64,000 nt of DNA from an uncultured Roseobacter sp. (GTDB lineage Bacteria; Pseudomonadota; Alphaproteobacteria; Rhodobacterales; Rhodobacteraceae): NCBI RefSeq assembly GCF_947491795.1, contig NZ_CANLKW010000002.1, positions 112,001 to 176,000 of the forward strand, given 5' to 3'. A model generated the notes under the pieces. It saw only the letters and a program-made list of their open reading frames with translations. It ran no database searches and was not told the DNA's origin. Positions 18,445-28,783 of the stretch are shown piece by piece; position 1 is the stretch's first letter; each line of letters begins with the position of its first letter. A program made the translations under genes and the position numbers.

Positions 18445-18930
18445 TCACTGGCCTTTTTGAGCGGGTTTCCGGTCATCCGGTGCGAAAAACACCAGCGCAA
18501 TGGCTCCGGCGAAAATAAAGATATCCGCAACATTGAAAACAAACGGGTTTGTGATCCCGCAGCAGGACATGTTGAGAAAATCCAGCACATATCCATAGAG
18601 CAGACGGTCCAGCACGTTTGCCAGCGCGCCCCCGATCAGCAAACCCGCGCCGATGCGCGCCAGAACACCCGGTTGCGCACGCCGGGCCCAGAACAGGACA
18701 CCGCCACAGATCACAACCGCCAGACCGATGAGCACCCAACGACTGGCGTCAGAACCGTCACCAAACAGGCCAAAGTTGATGCCACGGTTTTCGCCATAGC
18801 GAAAATTCAGCACCGGCGGCAGCACATCAATCGCACGGATGCGCCACAGCTCCATGACATGGACCACCAGATATTTACTGAGCTGGTCCAGCACAAATGC
18901 CAGAAAAGCTGTAAGCGCGATCAGCCGCAT
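18445..18930 (-). CDS. lspA: Lipoprotein signal peptidase (signal peptidase II)
   Basis: 161 residues, the usual size, with four predicted membrane helices. The two catalytic aspartates are seen as Asp108 in NVLDRL and Asp136 in FNVADIFIF, with the conserved NRGINFGLF block between helices 1 and 2. The enzyme removes signal peptides from diacylglyceryl-modified prolipoproteins in the inner membrane. It lies 9 bp downstream of purH and just upstream of a lipoprotein gene, so it is probably cotranscribed with purH. Confidence 0.95.
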   Translation of the reverse strand: MRLIALTAFLAFVLDQLSKYLVVHVMELWRIRAIDVLPPVLNFRYGENRGINFGLFGDGSDASRWVLIGLAVVICGGVLFWARRAQPGVLARIGAGLLIGGALANVLDRLLYGYVLDFLNMSCCGITNPFVFNVADIFIFAGAIALVFFAPDDRKPAQKGQ

Positions 18931-18939
18931 CGGTGTCTC

Positions 18940-20526
18940 CTAGTGGCGGAAATGGCGCATACCGGTAAAGACCATTGCCAGCCCGGCGTCATCCGCGGCG
19001 GCAATCACCTCGTCATCCCGCATGGATCCGCCGGGCTGGATCAGCGCCGTCGCCCCCGCCTCAGCCGCAGTGATCAGCCCGTCAGCAAAGGGAAAGAATG
19101 CGTCGGAGGCCACAACCGACCCTTGCGTCAGTGGCGCCGCAAGACCCATCACCTCTGCCATGTCCACGGCCTTGCGCGCAGCGATGCGGGTGCTGTCCAC
19201 ACGGCTCATCTGCCCGGCACCAACACCAACGGTCGCGCCGTCCTTCACATAGATGATCGCGTTGGATTTCACGTGTTTGGCCACCGTCCAGGCAAAAAGC
19301 AGATCAGACATCTCCTGATCCGACGGCGCCCGCTTTGTGACGACCCTCAGATCATCCGGCGACACCCGGCCCACGTCTTTGTCCTGCACCAGCCAGCCCC
19401 CCGAAACCTGCCGCACCGCAAGCGCTGCCGCCGCCGGATCAGCAAGACCGGTCGTTGTCAGAAGACGCAGGTTTTTCTTCTGGCTGAAAATATCCATAGC
19501 CTCCCGGCTTGCCCCGGGCGCAATGACCACTTCGGTAAAGATACCGGTGATCTGCTCGGCTGTCGCAGCATCCAGTGGCTGGTTCAGGGCAATAATGCCG
19601 CCAAACGCAGAGGTGCGATCGCAGTCAAACGCCCTCGCATAGGCTTCTCCGAGCGTGGCACCGCGCGCGACACCGCTAGGGTTCGCATGTTTGATGATCG
19701 CACAGGCCGGGCCCTCATCCGGATCAAACGCGCTGACCAGTTCAAAAGCTGCATCTGTGTCGTTGATATTGTTGTAACTCAGCTCTTTGCCCTGATGCTG
19801 GGTCGCAGTGGCCACGCCTGGCCGCGCCGAGCCGTCCGTATAGAATGCGGCCTGCTGATGGGGGTTCTCACCATACCGCAGGTTCTGGGCCAGCTGGCCA
19901 CCGAACGTCCGTCGGCGCGGCGTTGCATCCACCTGCGCTGCCATCCAGGTGCTGACGGCAGTGTCATAGGCTGCGGTGCGGGCGTAAGCCGTCTGTGCAA
20001 GACGCTGACGCAATGCGTATGGTGTCTGCCCGTCGTTGGCATCCAGTGCCTGCGTCAGAGGCGCATAGTCCTCCACGTCAACGATCACGCTGACAAATCC
20101 GTGGTTTTTGGCGGCTGACCGGATCATGGCCGGCCCACCAATATCGATGTTTTCAATCACCTCGTCGTAGCCCGCTCCACGGGCCACCGTTTCCTCAAAG
20201 GGATAGAGGTTCACAACAACCAGATCGATGGCGCCGATACCGTGCGTATCCATTGCCGCGACGTGATCATCATTGTCCCGCAGCGCCAGCAGGCCGCCGT
20301 GGACAACCGGATGCAGCGTTTTCACGCGGCCATCCATCATCTCAGGAAAACCGGTCACATCAGCCACATCCAGCACCTCAAGACCGGCATCACGCAGAGC
20401 TTTTGCTGTGCCGCCCGTGGACAAAAGTTCAACCCCGCGAGCGGCGAGCGCCTTGCCCAGATCAACAAGGCCTGTCTTATCGGAAACAGAAAGCAGCGCG
20501 CGGCGCAGCGGTACAAGGTCGGTCAT
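18940..20526 (-). CDS. purH: Bifunctional AICAR formyltransferase/IMP cyclohydrolase
   Basis: 528 residues, the standard PurH size. The N-terminal IMP cyclohydrolase (MGS-like) domain shows [12 protein letters not shown] and STGGTAKAL; the AICAR formyltransferase domain shows [18 protein letters not shown] and the SDAFFPF block near the C-terminus. It carries out the last two steps of purine synthesis, from AICAR to IMP, in the cytoplasm. The gene is followed closely by lspA. A long open frame on the opposite strand here is a coding shadow. Confidence 0.97.
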   Translation of the reverse strand: MTDLVPLRRALLSVSDKTGLVDLGKALAARGVELLSTGGTAKALRDAGLEVLDVADVTGFPEMMDGRVKTLHPVVHGGLLALRDNDDHVAAMDTHGIGAIDLVVVNLYPFEETVARGAGYDEVIENIDIGGPAMIRSAAKNHGFVSVIVDVEDYAPLTQALDANDGQTPYALRQRLAQTAYARTAAYDTAVSTWMAAQVDATPRRRTFGGQLAQNLRYGENPHQQAAFYTDGSARPGVATATQHQGKELSYNNINDTDAAFELVSAFDPDEGPACAIIKHANPSGVARGATLGEAYARAFDCDRTSAFGGIIALNQPLDAATAEQITGIFTEVVIAPGASREAMDIFSQKKNLRLLTTTGLADPAAAALAVRQVSGGWLVQDKDVGRVSPDDLRVVTKRAPSDQEMSDLLFAWTVAKHVKSNAIIYVKDGATVGVGAGQMSRVDSTRIAARKAVDMAEVMGLAAPLTQGSVVASDAFFPFADGLITAAEAGATALIQPGGSMRDDEVIAAADDAGLAMVFTGMRHFRH

Positions 20527-20547
20527 CTGTGTGGTCCCTATTGGCAG

Positions 20548-22293
20548 CTATTCGGTCAGATCCGGCGTATCCAGGTTCAAATCCCGCACGCCAATCGCAG
20601 TTTCCTGCGCCTTGGACAAGGACCAGCGGATACGCGTCGCATATGACATAGCCCGCCCGGAAAGAACAATCTGATTTGCCCCGCGTGGCTTGAGCCGCCC
20701 GGTTTCCAGATAAACCGATGGTTCTACCGACAGTTTCTGCGTGCCGTCATGCCGGAAAACCCAGATTTCCCCGCTTTTAAGGGCCATAGAAACAGCAGCG
20801 CCCCCCATATCCACGGTTACATCCACGTCCGGATGCAGATGAAACCGGATGTCAAAGGCGATCCCGCTCAGACCGGCTGCGTCCATCGTGCGGTCAAAAC
20901 GCCGCTTTTCACTGTCTTCCAGTGCCAGCAGCATGTCTTCTCCGGCCAGACCCCGGCCGTCGAAGGTCATTTCCAGAGTGCGCGCATGGGTCAGACCATG
21001 GGTGGGAACAAACCCGTTGTGTCCGCTTTGAAACTGCAGCCCGTCGCTGGCATGTCCGATTTCGATGGGCACATGTGTCGGCCCTTCGATCAGCGGCTCG
21101 CGCCCTGTCTCGGCGTTCTGATCGCCGAGGCGGGCGCTGGAATATCCATCCAGTGACAGGGTGGAATGCGAGGGCGTTGCCCGCCCCGCGCGCCGCCATG
21201 CCGGGCCGAATGTCCGGCCCGATCCGCAGTTCACAATCAGTGGCCTGCGCCCTGATGTCAGTTCAAAAGCGAGGGTCGAGGCGTGGGCATTCAGCGATGC
21301 AGAACCAGAGGGCGGCACAGAGGCATCGACCACCACACTCGTGCGGCCCGCAGACAACCGCGCGTATCCCATCGATAATCCATCCGGCTGGCTGTTGCGC
21401 ACACGTGCCTGGGCCAGCGCATGATCCAGCCACCCTTCGGCACCGCGCCCGCCTCCATGAAACCGCGCCAGCCCACCATCTGTATGGCGCAGCGTACGCA
21501 GTGTTGGCGCGATTCTTTCTATCGCGGCCTTGTGTTCGTCCGGCACGGGGTGCCCCGTTTCTTCGAGAGCGGCCGCAGTCCAGCTCAGCAGCGTGAAAAC
21601 ATCCAGCAGCTCTTCGGGGTTTCGGGTTGGCAATCCGCCCTGGTCATCAATGCGCGCGCGGCACTCACGGGCCAGCGCACGGACAGCTGGCATGGCTGTC
21701 CCTTCCATGCCTTCCAGCGCCAGACCCGCATAGATCAGACCGCACAGCGCCTCAAAGCGCGGCAGACCCGCTGCGGCGCCCTGCCATCTGCGCGACAGAA
21801 AATGCGTCTGACGAAAAAGGCTGCCATAAAATGCATGGCTGGATTCGGGCTCGGTGCCCCGCAACAGGAAAATCGCGTGGTTGATCCAGCGAATCAGGCG
21901 CCGCCCGGTCAGATCCGGGGTCCAGCCAGGGCCGCGTCCCCGTTCATAGCGGTCAATCCAGCCCCAGAGCCATTTCTGCGCCGCCGCACGCGCGGCCGTA
22001 TCGCCCACCGCCGCCAGATCGTCCAGCCAGGCAAATCCATTCAGTTCTTCACTGAATTCCACATTGGGCGCGGAAAGAGACCAGAGATCCGCGTCTTTCT
22101 GTTCCAGCAGATGACCCGCAAAAAGGAAGTTTCCGGCGATGAGCTGCCGCCCCTTGGCGAAACTGCCGATTGTGCGCGGCTCGGGCGACGAGACAAAAGC
22201 AACGGCGCGCGCCTTCATGCGACCGGCGCGTCTTGCGTGCCACCGGTTCAGAAACTGCACCTTTTTTGCGGCGAAACTCCGGGCTTCGGACAT
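20548..22293 (-). CDS. Heparinase II/III-family protein
   Basis: 581 residues. The C-terminal half (from about 320) is the heparinase II/III-like beta domain, with SGRRPLIVNCGSG, SHSTLSLDGYSSAR and the DGRGLAGEDML stretch; the N-terminal part is a helical alpha/alpha-barrel-like domain with tryptophan-rich segments (LWGWIDRYERGRGPGW). Family members are polysaccharide lyases, but this subgroup sits next to purH and rsmB in many alphaproteobacteria and has no established substrate; a role in envelope or exopolysaccharide turnover is only inferred. No signal peptide is evident at the chosen start. It lies 21 bp upstream of purH. Confidence 0.85.
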   Translation of the reverse strand: MSEARSFAAKKVQFLNRWHARRAGRMKARAVAFVSSPEPRTIGSFAKGRQLIAGNFLFAGHLLEQKDADLWSLSAPNVEFSEELNGFAWLDDLAAVGDTAARAAAQKWLWGWIDRYERGRGPGWTPDLTGRRLIRWINHAIFLLRGTEPESSHAFYGSLFRQTHFLSRRWQGAAAGLPRFEALCGLIYAGLALEGMEGTAMPAVRALARECRARIDDQGGLPTRNPEELLDVFTLLSWTAAALEETGHPVPDEHKAAIERIAPTLRTLRHTDGGLARFHGGGRGAEGWLDHALAQARVRNSQPDGLSMGYARLSAGRTSVVVDASVPPSGSASLNAHASTLAFELTSGRRPLIVNCGSGRTFGPAWRRAGRATPSHSTLSLDGYSSARLGDQNAETGREPLIEGPTHVPIEIGHASDGLQFQSGHNGFVPTHGLTHARTLEMTFDGRGLAGEDMLLALEDSEKRRFDRTMDAAGLSGIAFDIRFHLHPDVDVTVDMGGAAVSMALKSGEIWVFRHDGTQKLSVEPSVYLETGRLKPRGANQIVLSGRAMSYATRIRWSLSKAQETAIGVRDLNLDTPDLTE

Positions 22294-22400
22294 GCGATAC
22301 TCTGCCTTGGGGCGCTCTCGTGGCGCGTTGCGGCAATGATAACGCGGGCAGGTGCGCGAGTCACCGGATTTGTCCCGGTGGCGGTCCCGGCAGCCGTCGT

Positions 22401-23666
22401 TCAGGCAGATTTATGCAAAAGGGCTATGTAAAAACCGTCCATGCCGCCCTGCTCTGCCCAGTAGTCCGGGCGCAGTCTCAGCCCGCCTTCTTCGGTATAC
22501 CAGCCAGGTTCCGTACCGGGCAGGTGCGGCGTTGACGCGGTCATGTCCGCATGGCGGGCAAGGGCTTCGTCGATCTGCACTTCACCCTCGTCCGGCAGCA
22601 GCGAGCAGGTGCAGAAAACCATGCGCCCACCGGGTTTCAACAGGCTCCAGGCATGATCGAGAAACTCTTCCTGCAGAGCAATCAGATCGCCGAATTCCGA
22701 GCCATCTTTGGCATGTGGCAGATCTGCGTGACGGCGGATGGTCCCTGTTGCCGAGCAGGGCGCGTCCAGCAGAATCGCGTCGAAACGGCCCGTGACCTGG
22801 CGCACATCGCTGGTCACCAGACTGGCCTGCAGCTTTGTGCGGGTCAGATTTTCGCGCACCCTTTCCATCCGCGCAGGCGAATCGTCGACCGCTGTAACCT
22901 TTGCGCCCGCCGCCGCCATCTGCATGGTCTTGCCACCGGGTGCGGCACAAAGGTCCAGAATGTCTTCGCCGGGCTGCGGCGCGAGGATCTGAACCGGCAT
23001 CGCTGCTGCTGCATCCTGTACCCACCAGTCACCGGCTTCAAAGCCAGGCATGGCGGAGACCTGGCCTGCGTCCACAACGCGGACCGATCCGGTGGGCAAA
23101 ACCGTGCCGCCTGTTGCTCTGGCAACTGCACCTGCATCTGATCGCGCCGTCAGATCAAGCGGCGCACCCGCAAAATGTGCGGCTTCCATGGCGGCCATCG
23201 CATCATTGCCCCAGGCCTCTGCCAGCGGCCCGCGCAGCCATTTTGGCAGACGTGGCGGACGCAGCGCTTCCCAGGCCGCAGGGCCGTCGGTGGCAACTTT
23301 GCGCAGCACGGCATTTGTCAGCCCTTTGAGATGACCCAGCCTGTTGTGACGCGACACCAGCTCTACCATTGCATTGACAACGCCGTGCCCCGCACCGCCC
23401 TGGCACAGCTCGACCGTCCCGACGCGCAGCGCATTGCGAACGGTCAGCGGTGGATACTTTGACAGATGTTTCTGCAGGATGCGGTCCGCGCGTTCCAGCC
23501 CGCGCAGGGTGTCCATGGCCAGACGCGCCGCGCGGGCACGGTCTTCGGGCGCCAGCCGGTCAAGTGCCCCGGCACCCAGAAGCTCGGACATCAGACGGCC
23601 CTCGCCCAGGATCTGATCCAGCAGGTAAACTGCGCTTCTGCGTGCGGGAAGGCCGGTGTCTGACAT
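22401..23666 (-). CDS. rsmB: RsmB/NOP-family 16S rRNA (cytosine-C5) methyltransferase
   Basis: 421 residues. An N-terminal NusB-like helical domain (about 1-130) precedes a Rossmann methyltransferase domain with the SAM site ILDLCAAPGGKT, and the two active-site cysteines Cys304 (DAPCSATG) and Cys354 (CTCSLLPDEGE). This is the Sun/Fmu type, which methylates C967 of 16S rRNA in E. coli. The start is divergent from a small SDHAF4-like gene 84 bp away. A 107-bp gap separates its stop from the heparinase-family gene. Confidence 0.92.
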   Translation of the reverse strand: MSDTGLPARRSAVYLLDQILGEGRLMSELLGAGALDRLAPEDRARAARLAMDTLRGLERADRILQKHLSKYPPLTVRNALRVGTVELCQGGAGHGVVNAMVELVSRHNRLGHLKGLTNAVLRKVATDGPAAWEALRPPRLPKWLRGPLAEAWGNDAMAAMEAAHFAGAPLDLTARSDAGAVARATGGTVLPTGSVRVVDAGQVSAMPGFEAGDWWVQDAAAAMPVQILAPQPGEDILDLCAAPGGKTMQMAAAGAKVTAVDDSPARMERVRENLTRTKLQASLVTSDVRQVTGRFDAILLDAPCSATGTIRRHADLPHAKDGSEFGDLIALQEEFLDHAWSLLKPGGRMVFCTCSLLPDEGEVQIDEALARHADMTASTPHLPGTEPGWYTEEGGLRLRPDYWAEQGGMDGFYIALLHKSA

Positions 23667-23750
23667 ATGCTGGGTGTTCCGATTAGCTGCTGGCGGGTTG
23701 TCTGCGTCAAAGGACGACGTATATCAAGGGCACAAACGGATACAGAGCGA

Positions 23751-23939
23751 ATGACAGACGAAGCCACGCCCGACCCGAAAGACCTGCCGCCAGCCGCGCA
23801 GCGTGCACTGGCAGAAGCCGAAGCGCGCCGCAAGGCCGCCGATGCTCTGGAGCTGCCTGCCGAGCTGGGAGGTCGCGATGGCCCCGAGCCCGTGCGCTAC
23901 GGCGACTGGGAGAAAAAAGGGATCGCGGTCGATTTCTGA
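23751..23939 (+). CDS. DUF1674 / SDHAF4-like succinate dehydrogenase assembly factor
   Basis: 62 residues. The C-terminus PVRYGDWEKKGIAVDF is the conserved signature of the DUF1674 family, homologous to mitochondrial SDHAF4 (Sdh8), which binds the flavinated SDH catalytic subunit before complex assembly. The rest is a short charged alpha-helical region. The ATG at 23751 was chosen because the family is about this length; an upstream in-frame start at 23667 would add residues without similarity. Divergent from rsmB. SDH genes are not in the window. Confidence 0.8.
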   Translation: MTDEATPDPKDLPPAAQRALAEAEARRKAADALELPAELGGRDGPEPVRYGDWEKKGIAVDF

Positions 23940-23950
23940 AGACGCGGTGT

Positions 23951-24307
23951 TCAGCGCAGGCGGAATTCTGCGGAATCGCCCTCGCCCTGATCAGATGTAA
24001 AGCGGATACGTGTGTCGCTGCGCTCAACGGCCTGACAGTTATAGCCCAGGGCGTCACCGCCCCAGAACAGATCGCGGCAGAAATAACCGTCTTTCCACGT
24101 CCAGTTGCCCGTCACGGGCCATGCGGCGCCCCGGCCTGAAATCTGACCGTCCGGTGACACCTCAAGCTGCACAAAGGGGCGCTTGAGTTCTTTCCCGGAT
24201 ACAATGTCCAGAAACTCTGACTGCTCGTCAATTTTGGTGAACTCAGCCGCAGCCGCCCCAGCCAGAAGCGTGGACACTGAAAAAACCGAAAGCAAAAGAG
24301 CGCGCAT
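23951..24307 (-). CDS. Small secreted protein of unknown function
   Basis: 118 residues with a clear signal peptide (MRALLLSVFSVSTLLAGAAAA, cleavage about residue 21). The mature 97 residues hold two cysteines (CRDLFW and GYNCQAV) that may form a disulfide, and a beta-rich pattern (GNWTWKDGYFCRDL). I do not recognise an enzyme motif. Such proteins are often seen next to dapB in Rhodobacterales. It lies 84 bp downstream of dapB on the same strand and ends 11 bp from the convergent SDHAF4-like gene. Confidence 0.7.
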   Translation of the reverse strand: MRALLLSVFSVSTLLAGAAAAEFTKIDEQSEFLDIVSGKELKRPFVQLEVSPDGQISGRGAAWPVTGNWTWKDGYFCRDLFWGGDALGYNCQAVERSDTRIRFTSDQGEGDSAEFRLR

Positions 24308-24391
24308 TATTGAGTACTCCGAAAACCAAACCTGTGAAGTTTACGCGTGAAACAGCATTTTGGTTTCAAAATAGTTCCTGCAGGCGCGCAT

Positions 24392-25210
24392 TTATTCTTC
24401 TGACAACCCCAGAACATCGAGCATATCATAGGCACCCGGCGATTTTCCGCGCGTCCAGAGCGCCGCTTTCAGCGCACCACGGGCAAAAACGGAGCGGTCG
24501 CTGGCAACATGGCGCAGGGTTATCCGCTCGCCCGTGGCGGCGAACATCACGTCATGTTCGCCGATGATGTCCCCGCCCCGGATCGCCGAAAAACCGATGT
24601 CACCGCGTTTACGCGCACCGGTGATGCCATCCCGCGCGCGGTCTGACACCGCGTCGAGCGTTACGCCACGCCCCTCGGCCGCCGCTTCGCCCAGCATCAG
24701 TGCTGTGCCGGACGGCGCATCAACCTTTCTGTTGTGATGGGCCTCAATCACTTCGATGTCGTAATCCTCGTCAAGCGCTGCGGCCACGCGTTTTGTCAGC
24801 TGTACCAGCAGGTTAACGCCAAGGCTCATATTGCCCGCACGCACCGTCAGGCCACCTTTTCCGGCGGCCGCCAGCGCTTCCAGCTCCTGCGCGGTCATGC
24901 CCGTGGTGCCGATCACATGCGCCGTGCCGGTCTGCACAGCCGTCGCCGCAAAGGCGATGGTGGCGGCAGGTGCGGTGAAATCAATCACGACATCTGCATC
25001 TGCAAAGGCCTGGGCGGGATCGTCCGTCACCGTCACACCACTGGCCGCACCGCCCAGGCAAGTACCGAGATCCTGGCCCACCCAGTCGTGACCGGGACGC
25101 TCCAGCGCCGCGGTGACAACCGCCTGTTCAGACCCGCTGATGGTTTCGGTCAGCATGCTTCCCATCCGGCCTGAAACACCGGTAATCGCGATCTTCAACT
25201 GCTCTGACAT
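24392..25210 (-). CDS. dapB: 4-hydroxy-tetrahydrodipicolinate reductase
   Basis: 272 residues, the normal DapB size. The nucleotide-binding GVSGRMG is at 10-16, DFTAPAA marks the cofactor pocket, and [16 protein letters not shown] is the catalytic signature with the His-His pair and lysine. The enzyme reduces 4-hydroxy-tetrahydrodipicolinate on the way to lysine and meso-diaminopimelate. It is divergent from rbfA across an 87-bp gap. Another lysine-pathway enzyme, a DapC-like aminotransferase, lies about 32 kb away in the window, unlinked. Confidence 0.96.
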   Translation of the reverse strand: MSEQLKIAITGVSGRMGSMLTETISGSEQAVVTAALERPGHDWVGQDLGTCLGGAASGVTVTDDPAQAFADADVVIDFTAPAATIAFAATAVQTGTAHVIGTTGMTAQELEALAAAGKGGLTVRAGNMSLGVNLLVQLTKRVAAALDEDYDIEVIEAHHNRKVDAPSGTALMLGEAAAEGRGVTLDAVSDRARDGITGARKRGDIGFSAIRGGDIIGEHDVMFAATGERITLRHVASDRSVFARGALKAALWTRGKSPGAYDMLDVLGLSEE

Positions 25211-25297
25211 GCCTTACTCCTGACAGGGGGTCCGCGTGCTCTCTTAGCGCGCCCGGCGCGCCTTGGCAAAGGTCAGCGAAGGGCGTAGATACCGGGC

Positions 25298-25720
25298 ATG
25301 GGAAAGAACAAGTTTCACGACGGGCCCGGCCCGTCCCAAAGGCAGCTGCGCGTCGGCGAACTGATCCGCCGGTCGCTCTCTGAGGTGCTGGCGCGCGGGG
25401 ATGTACATGACCCCGACCTGAACAGGTTGTCCATCACAGTCGGCGAAGTGCGCACCTCGCCCGATCTGCGCATCGCCACGGCCTATGTCCTGCCTCTGGG
25501 CGGCACCGGGCGCGACGATGTGATCGGGCTGCTGGCCCGTAACAAAGGCGAACTGCGGCGTCTGGTGTCCAAGAAACTGGCACTGAAATTTGCGCCGGAT
25601 CTGAGGTTTCAGCTGGATGAGACCTTTGACCGGATGGACGAAACGCGCCGTATGCTGAGCCAGGACAATGTCCGCCGTGACACTGCTGCCACTGACAGCG
25701 GGGAAAGCGGCGCGGAATGA
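25298..25720 (+). CDS. rbfA: Ribosome-binding factor A
   Basis: 140 residues with a KH-like domain: [33 protein letters not shown] and the conserved [11 protein letters not shown] close to the end. RbfA helps mature the 5' end of 16S rRNA in the small subunit. In most proteobacteria it is directly followed by truB; here a glycosidase-like gene intervenes, coupled to rbfA by an ATGA overlap at 25717-25720. Confidence 0.95.
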   Translation: MGKNKFHDGPGPSQRQLRVGELIRRSLSEVLARGDVHDPDLNRLSITVGEVRTSPDLRIATAYVLPLGGTGRDDVIGLLARNKGELRRLVSKKLALKFAPDLRFQLDETFDRMDETRRMLSQDNVRRDTAATDSGESGAE

Positions 25721-26457
25721 TCCGAAACGCGATTGTGGCAGCCGCTTTGATGCTGACCGCCGCGTCTGCCGGCGCTGTGGACTGCCGCAGTGTCGACTTT
25801 GACGGCGCCTCATACACCGTGTGCGAGGCCGACGCCTCCGGCGCTGACCTGCGTCTGTTTCTGCGCAACGGGGACGGAAGCATTTACGGCCAGTTCTTTG
25901 CCATTGACCGTGATCTGGCGACCCGTGGCAAAAAGCTGCTCTTTGCCATGAACGCCGGCATGTATCACGAAGATCGCGCACCGGTGGGGCACTATGTCGA
26001 AAACGGTGTCGAGGAAATGCGCATCATCCCGAACGCAGGCCCCGGCAATTTCGGCCTGCTGCCCAATGGCGTGCTGTGCCTGCGCGATGGCCGTGCAGAT
26101 GTTATCGAAACACTGAGTTTTGTCGCCGATGACCCCGGGTGCCGGGATGCGACGCAATCCGGCCCGATGCTGGTGATCGATGGCGCGCTGCATCCGAAAT
26201 TTCTGGAGGACGGCACCTCAAAATACATTCGCAACGGCGTCGGAACCTCCGCAGACGGCAGGCGCATTGTTTTCGCGATTTCAAACGAGGCGGTGAATTT
26301 TCACAGCTTTGGGCGTCTTTTTCGGGATGCGCTGGAAACGGATAATGCTCTGTTTCTGGATGGGAATATCTCGCGGCTCTATGCGCCCGGCATTGGCAGA
26401 AATGATTTTGGGTTCCGCCTGGGGCCGATCGTCGGTGTCGTGGGTGACGCAGAATAG
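25717..26457 (+). CDS. Phosphodiester glycosidase (NAGPA/DUF2233) family protein, secreted
   Basis: 246 residues with a signal peptide ([19 protein letters not shown]). The mature part is the NAGPA-like domain: [37 protein letters not shown], and [19 protein letters not shown] with LDGNISRLY at the end. Relatives cleave phosphodiester-linked sugars (mammalian uncovering enzyme) or modify envelope glycans. The gene overlaps rbfA by 4 bp, so it is translated with it, yet the export signal indicates a periplasmic or extracellular role unrelated to ribosome assembly. The substrate is unknown. Confidence 0.85.
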   Translation: MIRNAIVAAALMLTAASAGAVDCRSVDFDGASYTVCEADASGADLRLFLRNGDGSIYGQFFAIDRDLATRGKKLLFAMNAGMYHEDRAPVGHYVENGVEEMRIIPNAGPGNFGLLPNGVLCLRDGRADVIETLSFVADDPGCRDATQSGPMLVIDGALHPKFLEDGTSKYIRNGVGTSADGRRIVFAISNEAVNFHSFGRLFRDALETDNALFLDGNISRLYAPGIGRNDFGFRLGPIVGVVGDAE

Positions 26458-26536
26458 CCGAAAAATCCGTCGACGGGTCTGGGCAGCGCCGAACGCCTGA
26501 GGTAAAGCCGCGCGAAATGATCTGGCAGAGGTAATC

Positions 26537-27448
26537 ATGGGACGCAGACGCAAGGGACGCGATATTTCCGGCTGGCTGGTGATCGATAAACCGGCAGGCC
26601 TGACCTCGACAGCTGTTGTCAACAAGGTCAGATGGGCACTGGATGCAAAGAAAGCCGGGCACGCGGGGACGCTTGATCCCGATGCAACGGGTGTTCTGGC
26701 CGTCGCGCTGGGGGAAGCCACCAAAACCGTGCCCTACGTGACCGACGCACTGAAAGCCTATGAGTTCACTGTCAGACTGGGTCAGGCCACAAACACCGAT
26801 GATGCCGAGGGCGAGGTCATCTCCGAGAGTGCGGACCGCCCGGACGACGCTACCATCAAAGAAGCCCTGAACGGGTTTATCGGTGATATCGAACAGGTGC
26901 CGCCTCAGTTCTCTGCCGTGAAAATTGACGGTGAACGCGCCTACAAACGCGCCCGCGACGGCGAGGAGATGGAAATCGCCGCTCGCCCGCTTTACGTGGA
27001 CAGCCTTCTGATGCTGGACCGGCCGGATGCAGATCATGTCACTCTGGAGATGGTATGCGGCAAAGGCGGCTATGTGCGGTCGGTGGCGCGGGATCTCGGA
27101 GCGACGCTGGGCTGTTTCGGGCATGTGCGCGAATTGCGGCGCGTCTGGTCAGGGCCTTTCGCGGCCGAAGACGGGCTGACACTGGATGACGTCGAGCGAA
27201 TGGCCAGAACGGACGCTCTGGATGAACATATTGTTCCACTTGAGGAAGCTTTATCCGACCTGCCGGAATTGCGCGCCACTGCCGAGGGGGCTGTAAGGCT
27301 GCGCAACGGGAACCCTGGCATGGTGATGGCAGGCGACGCTGAATACGGCGACGAGGCCTGGGCCTCCTGGGAGGGGCGCGCCGTGGCCATCGGACTCTAC
27401 AAATCCGGCGAGCTTCACCCCTCCCGGGTGCTTAATATTAAGAACTGA
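26537..27448 (+). CDS. truB: tRNA pseudouridine-55 synthase
   Basis: 303 residues. The motif [14 protein letters not shown] carries catalytic Asp47. [13 protein letters not shown] opens the fold, and [12 protein letters not shown] and the PUA-like C-terminus complete it. TruB makes pseudouridine 55 in the T-loop of tRNAs. It lies 79 bp after the glycosidase-like gene on the same strand. The usual downstream neighbour rpsO is displaced by about 2.2 kb. Confidence 0.96.
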   Translation: MGRRRKGRDISGWLVIDKPAGLTSTAVVNKVRWALDAKKAGHAGTLDPDATGVLAVALGEATKTVPYVTDALKAYEFTVRLGQATNTDDAEGEVISESADRPDDATIKEALNGFIGDIEQVPPQFSAVKIDGERAYKRARDGEEMEIAARPLYVDSLLMLDRPDADHVTLEMVCGKGGYVRSVARDLGATLGCFGHVRELRRVWSGPFAAEDGLTLDDVERMARTDALDEHIVPLEEALSDLPELRATAEGAVRLRNGNPGMVMAGDAEYGDEAWASWEGRAVAIGLYKSGELHPSRVLNIKN

Positions 27449-27637
27449 CCGGTTCCGAATGTTACAACCCGTTGCAAAGCTCGCGCTTATGTCATGGGTG
27501 ACGCGGGGTTTATTACAGCATTTGTTACGAAAACACCGGCGCGGATAAGAGCCCCGTGAACGGGGTGGCCGCAGGGCACGGGCGTCTTCATATCGGGGTC
27601 AGACGCAACAATCTGATCCATCACGGAGACCACGCAA

Positions 27638-28126
27638 ATGAAACGTACTGCTCTGACACTGCTGACTGCCGGCGCCTTTGCCACCGTCGCATTCGATACA
27701 TTCGGCCAATCGCTCAGCCCGCTCTTTGGATATGCCAAACTGGCCCCTGTCGGCCTTGCCGGTGCGACACTGAAATCCGTGTTCGGCGCGAACCCGTCCG
27801 GTGCCGCACATCTGCTCCACATGATGACCGGCCTTATTTTCTACGTTGTCGGATACTACTTCATCGCCCGTCCGGTACAGCGCGCCGTCCTGCCGCAACT
27901 GCACTGGAGCATCACAGCAGCCGTCTATGGCATCGCGCTCTGGGCCTTTGCGCTTTACGGCATGGCCCACCTGGTTGCCGGCATGAAACCGTTCCTTGGC
28001 TTTACCGGCATCACCTGGGTCGCTCTGTGGGGACATATTCTTTATGCGCTGGTCGCTGCGGGCATTCTGGAGGCACGCGGCGAGGTATTTGAAATGCCGG
28101 GCCGGCGGAATATCGCCACTGCCTGA
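27638..28126 (+). CDS. Small multi-pass membrane protein of unknown function
   Basis: 162 residues with about four hydrophobic segments: residues 5-20, about 55-78 (LLHMMTGLIFYVVGYYF), about 92-115 and about 122-145. Histidines occur in several helices (AHLLHMM, GHILYAL), which may hint at metal or haem contact, but no family was recognised. CGGAGA before the ATG at 27638 is a good ribosome site. The 189-bp gap upstream contains a small hairpin (CCCCG-TGAA-CGGGG at 27552-27565) of unknown role. A hairpin follows the stop. It is one of three genes separating truB from rpsO. Confidence 0.7.
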   Translation: MKRTALTLLTAGAFATVAFDTFGQSLSPLFGYAKLAPVGLAGATLKSVFGANPSGAAHLLHMMTGLIFYVVGYYFIARPVQRAVLPQLHWSITAAVYGIALWAFALYGMAHLVAGMKPFLGFTGITWVALWGHILYALVAAGILEARGEVFEMPGRRNIATA

Positions 28127-28147
28127 CGCACATCTGTCAAAATACAC

Positions 28148-28173
28148 ATGCCGCCCTTTCCACGGGGCGGCAT
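28148..28173 (+). terminator. Hairpin after the small membrane protein gene
   Basis: ATGCCGCCC (28148-28156) pairs with GGGCGGCAT (28165-28173) around an 8-base loop, about 22 bp after the stop. The following bases (TCCCTGTATTCT) are only moderately T-rich. A terminator is likely but not of the strongest class. Confidence 0.6.
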
Positions 28174-28223
28174 TCCCTGTATTCTGATCCTGAAAAAATT
28201 AATATTTATTAACGGCTTAACAA

Positions 28224-28745
28224 TTGTTTGTCAGAATACACAACACCGAAGAAATCCAATCCGAAGCCGTATATTCAGACTGCGGAGCCTATCGCTACCA
28301 GCTCCGGCGCACATGGTCGCCCGAGGGTAAAAAGGTTAATTTCATTATGCTGAACCCCTCTGTCGCTGACGAGGTCAGGAACGATCCCACCGTGGCCCGC
28401 TGCGAGGCACGCGCCCGCGCTCTGGGGTTCGGCGCTTTTTCTGTGACCAATATCTTTGCCTGGCGCGACACGGATCCCGCCCAGCTGCGCAAGGTCGGCG
28501 AGCCCGTGGGGCCGGACAATGACAAAACACTCCTGACGGTAGCCGGGTGGGCGGACACGGTGATCGCCGCCTGGGGTGTGCACGGCGCACATCTGGACAG
28601 GGGGAGGACAGTGGTGGAAATGCTCAGGGGCGCGGGTATCGGGCTGCATCACATGGGTCTGACCAAACAGGGTCACCCCCGGCATCCGCTCTATCTGCCC
28701 TACACCGCGCAGCCTGAACTCTGGGATGTCGCTTCCGGCAGTTAA
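28224..28745 (+). CDS. DUF1643 protein
   Basis: 173 residues. The blocks KVNFIMLNPSVADE, DPTVARCEARARALGFG, VTNIFAWRDTDP and GLTKQGHPRHPLYL match the DUF1643 family, found in bacteria and phages and with no assigned function. No ATG lies before the conserved region, and TAA at 28218 closes the frame upstream, so the start is taken as TTG at 28224; the ribosome site is weak. The 100 bp before it are AT-rich (TTAATATTTATTAACGG), unlike the surroundings. Second of the three genes between truB and rpsO. Confidence 0.78.
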   Translation: MFVRIHNTEEIQSEAVYSDCGAYRYQLRRTWSPEGKKVNFIMLNPSVADEVRNDPTVARCEARARALGFGAFSVTNIFAWRDTDPAQLRKVGEPVGPDNDKTLLTVAGWADTVIAAWGVHGAHLDRGRTVVEMLRGAGIGLHHMGLTKQGHPRHPLYLPYTAQPELWDVASGS

Positions 28746-28783
28746 CGAACGCCCAGGACTTTACAGGATATACCTGCATCCGG

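Noticed and set aside
18088..20118. Long open frame on the plus strand opposite lspA and purH
   Set aside because: Shadow of strongly conserved minus-strand genes; its translation is rich in Arg/His/Cys with no recognisable domain.
27449..27637. Riboswitch upstream of the small membrane protein gene
   Set aside because: Only a 5-bp hairpin with a TGAA loop is visible; no conserved box of a known riboswitch class was recognised.
28199..28220. CtrA-type TTAA-N7-TTAA site upstream of the DUF1643 gene
   Set aside because: The TTAA pairs are spaced by 6 and 4 bases, not 7.
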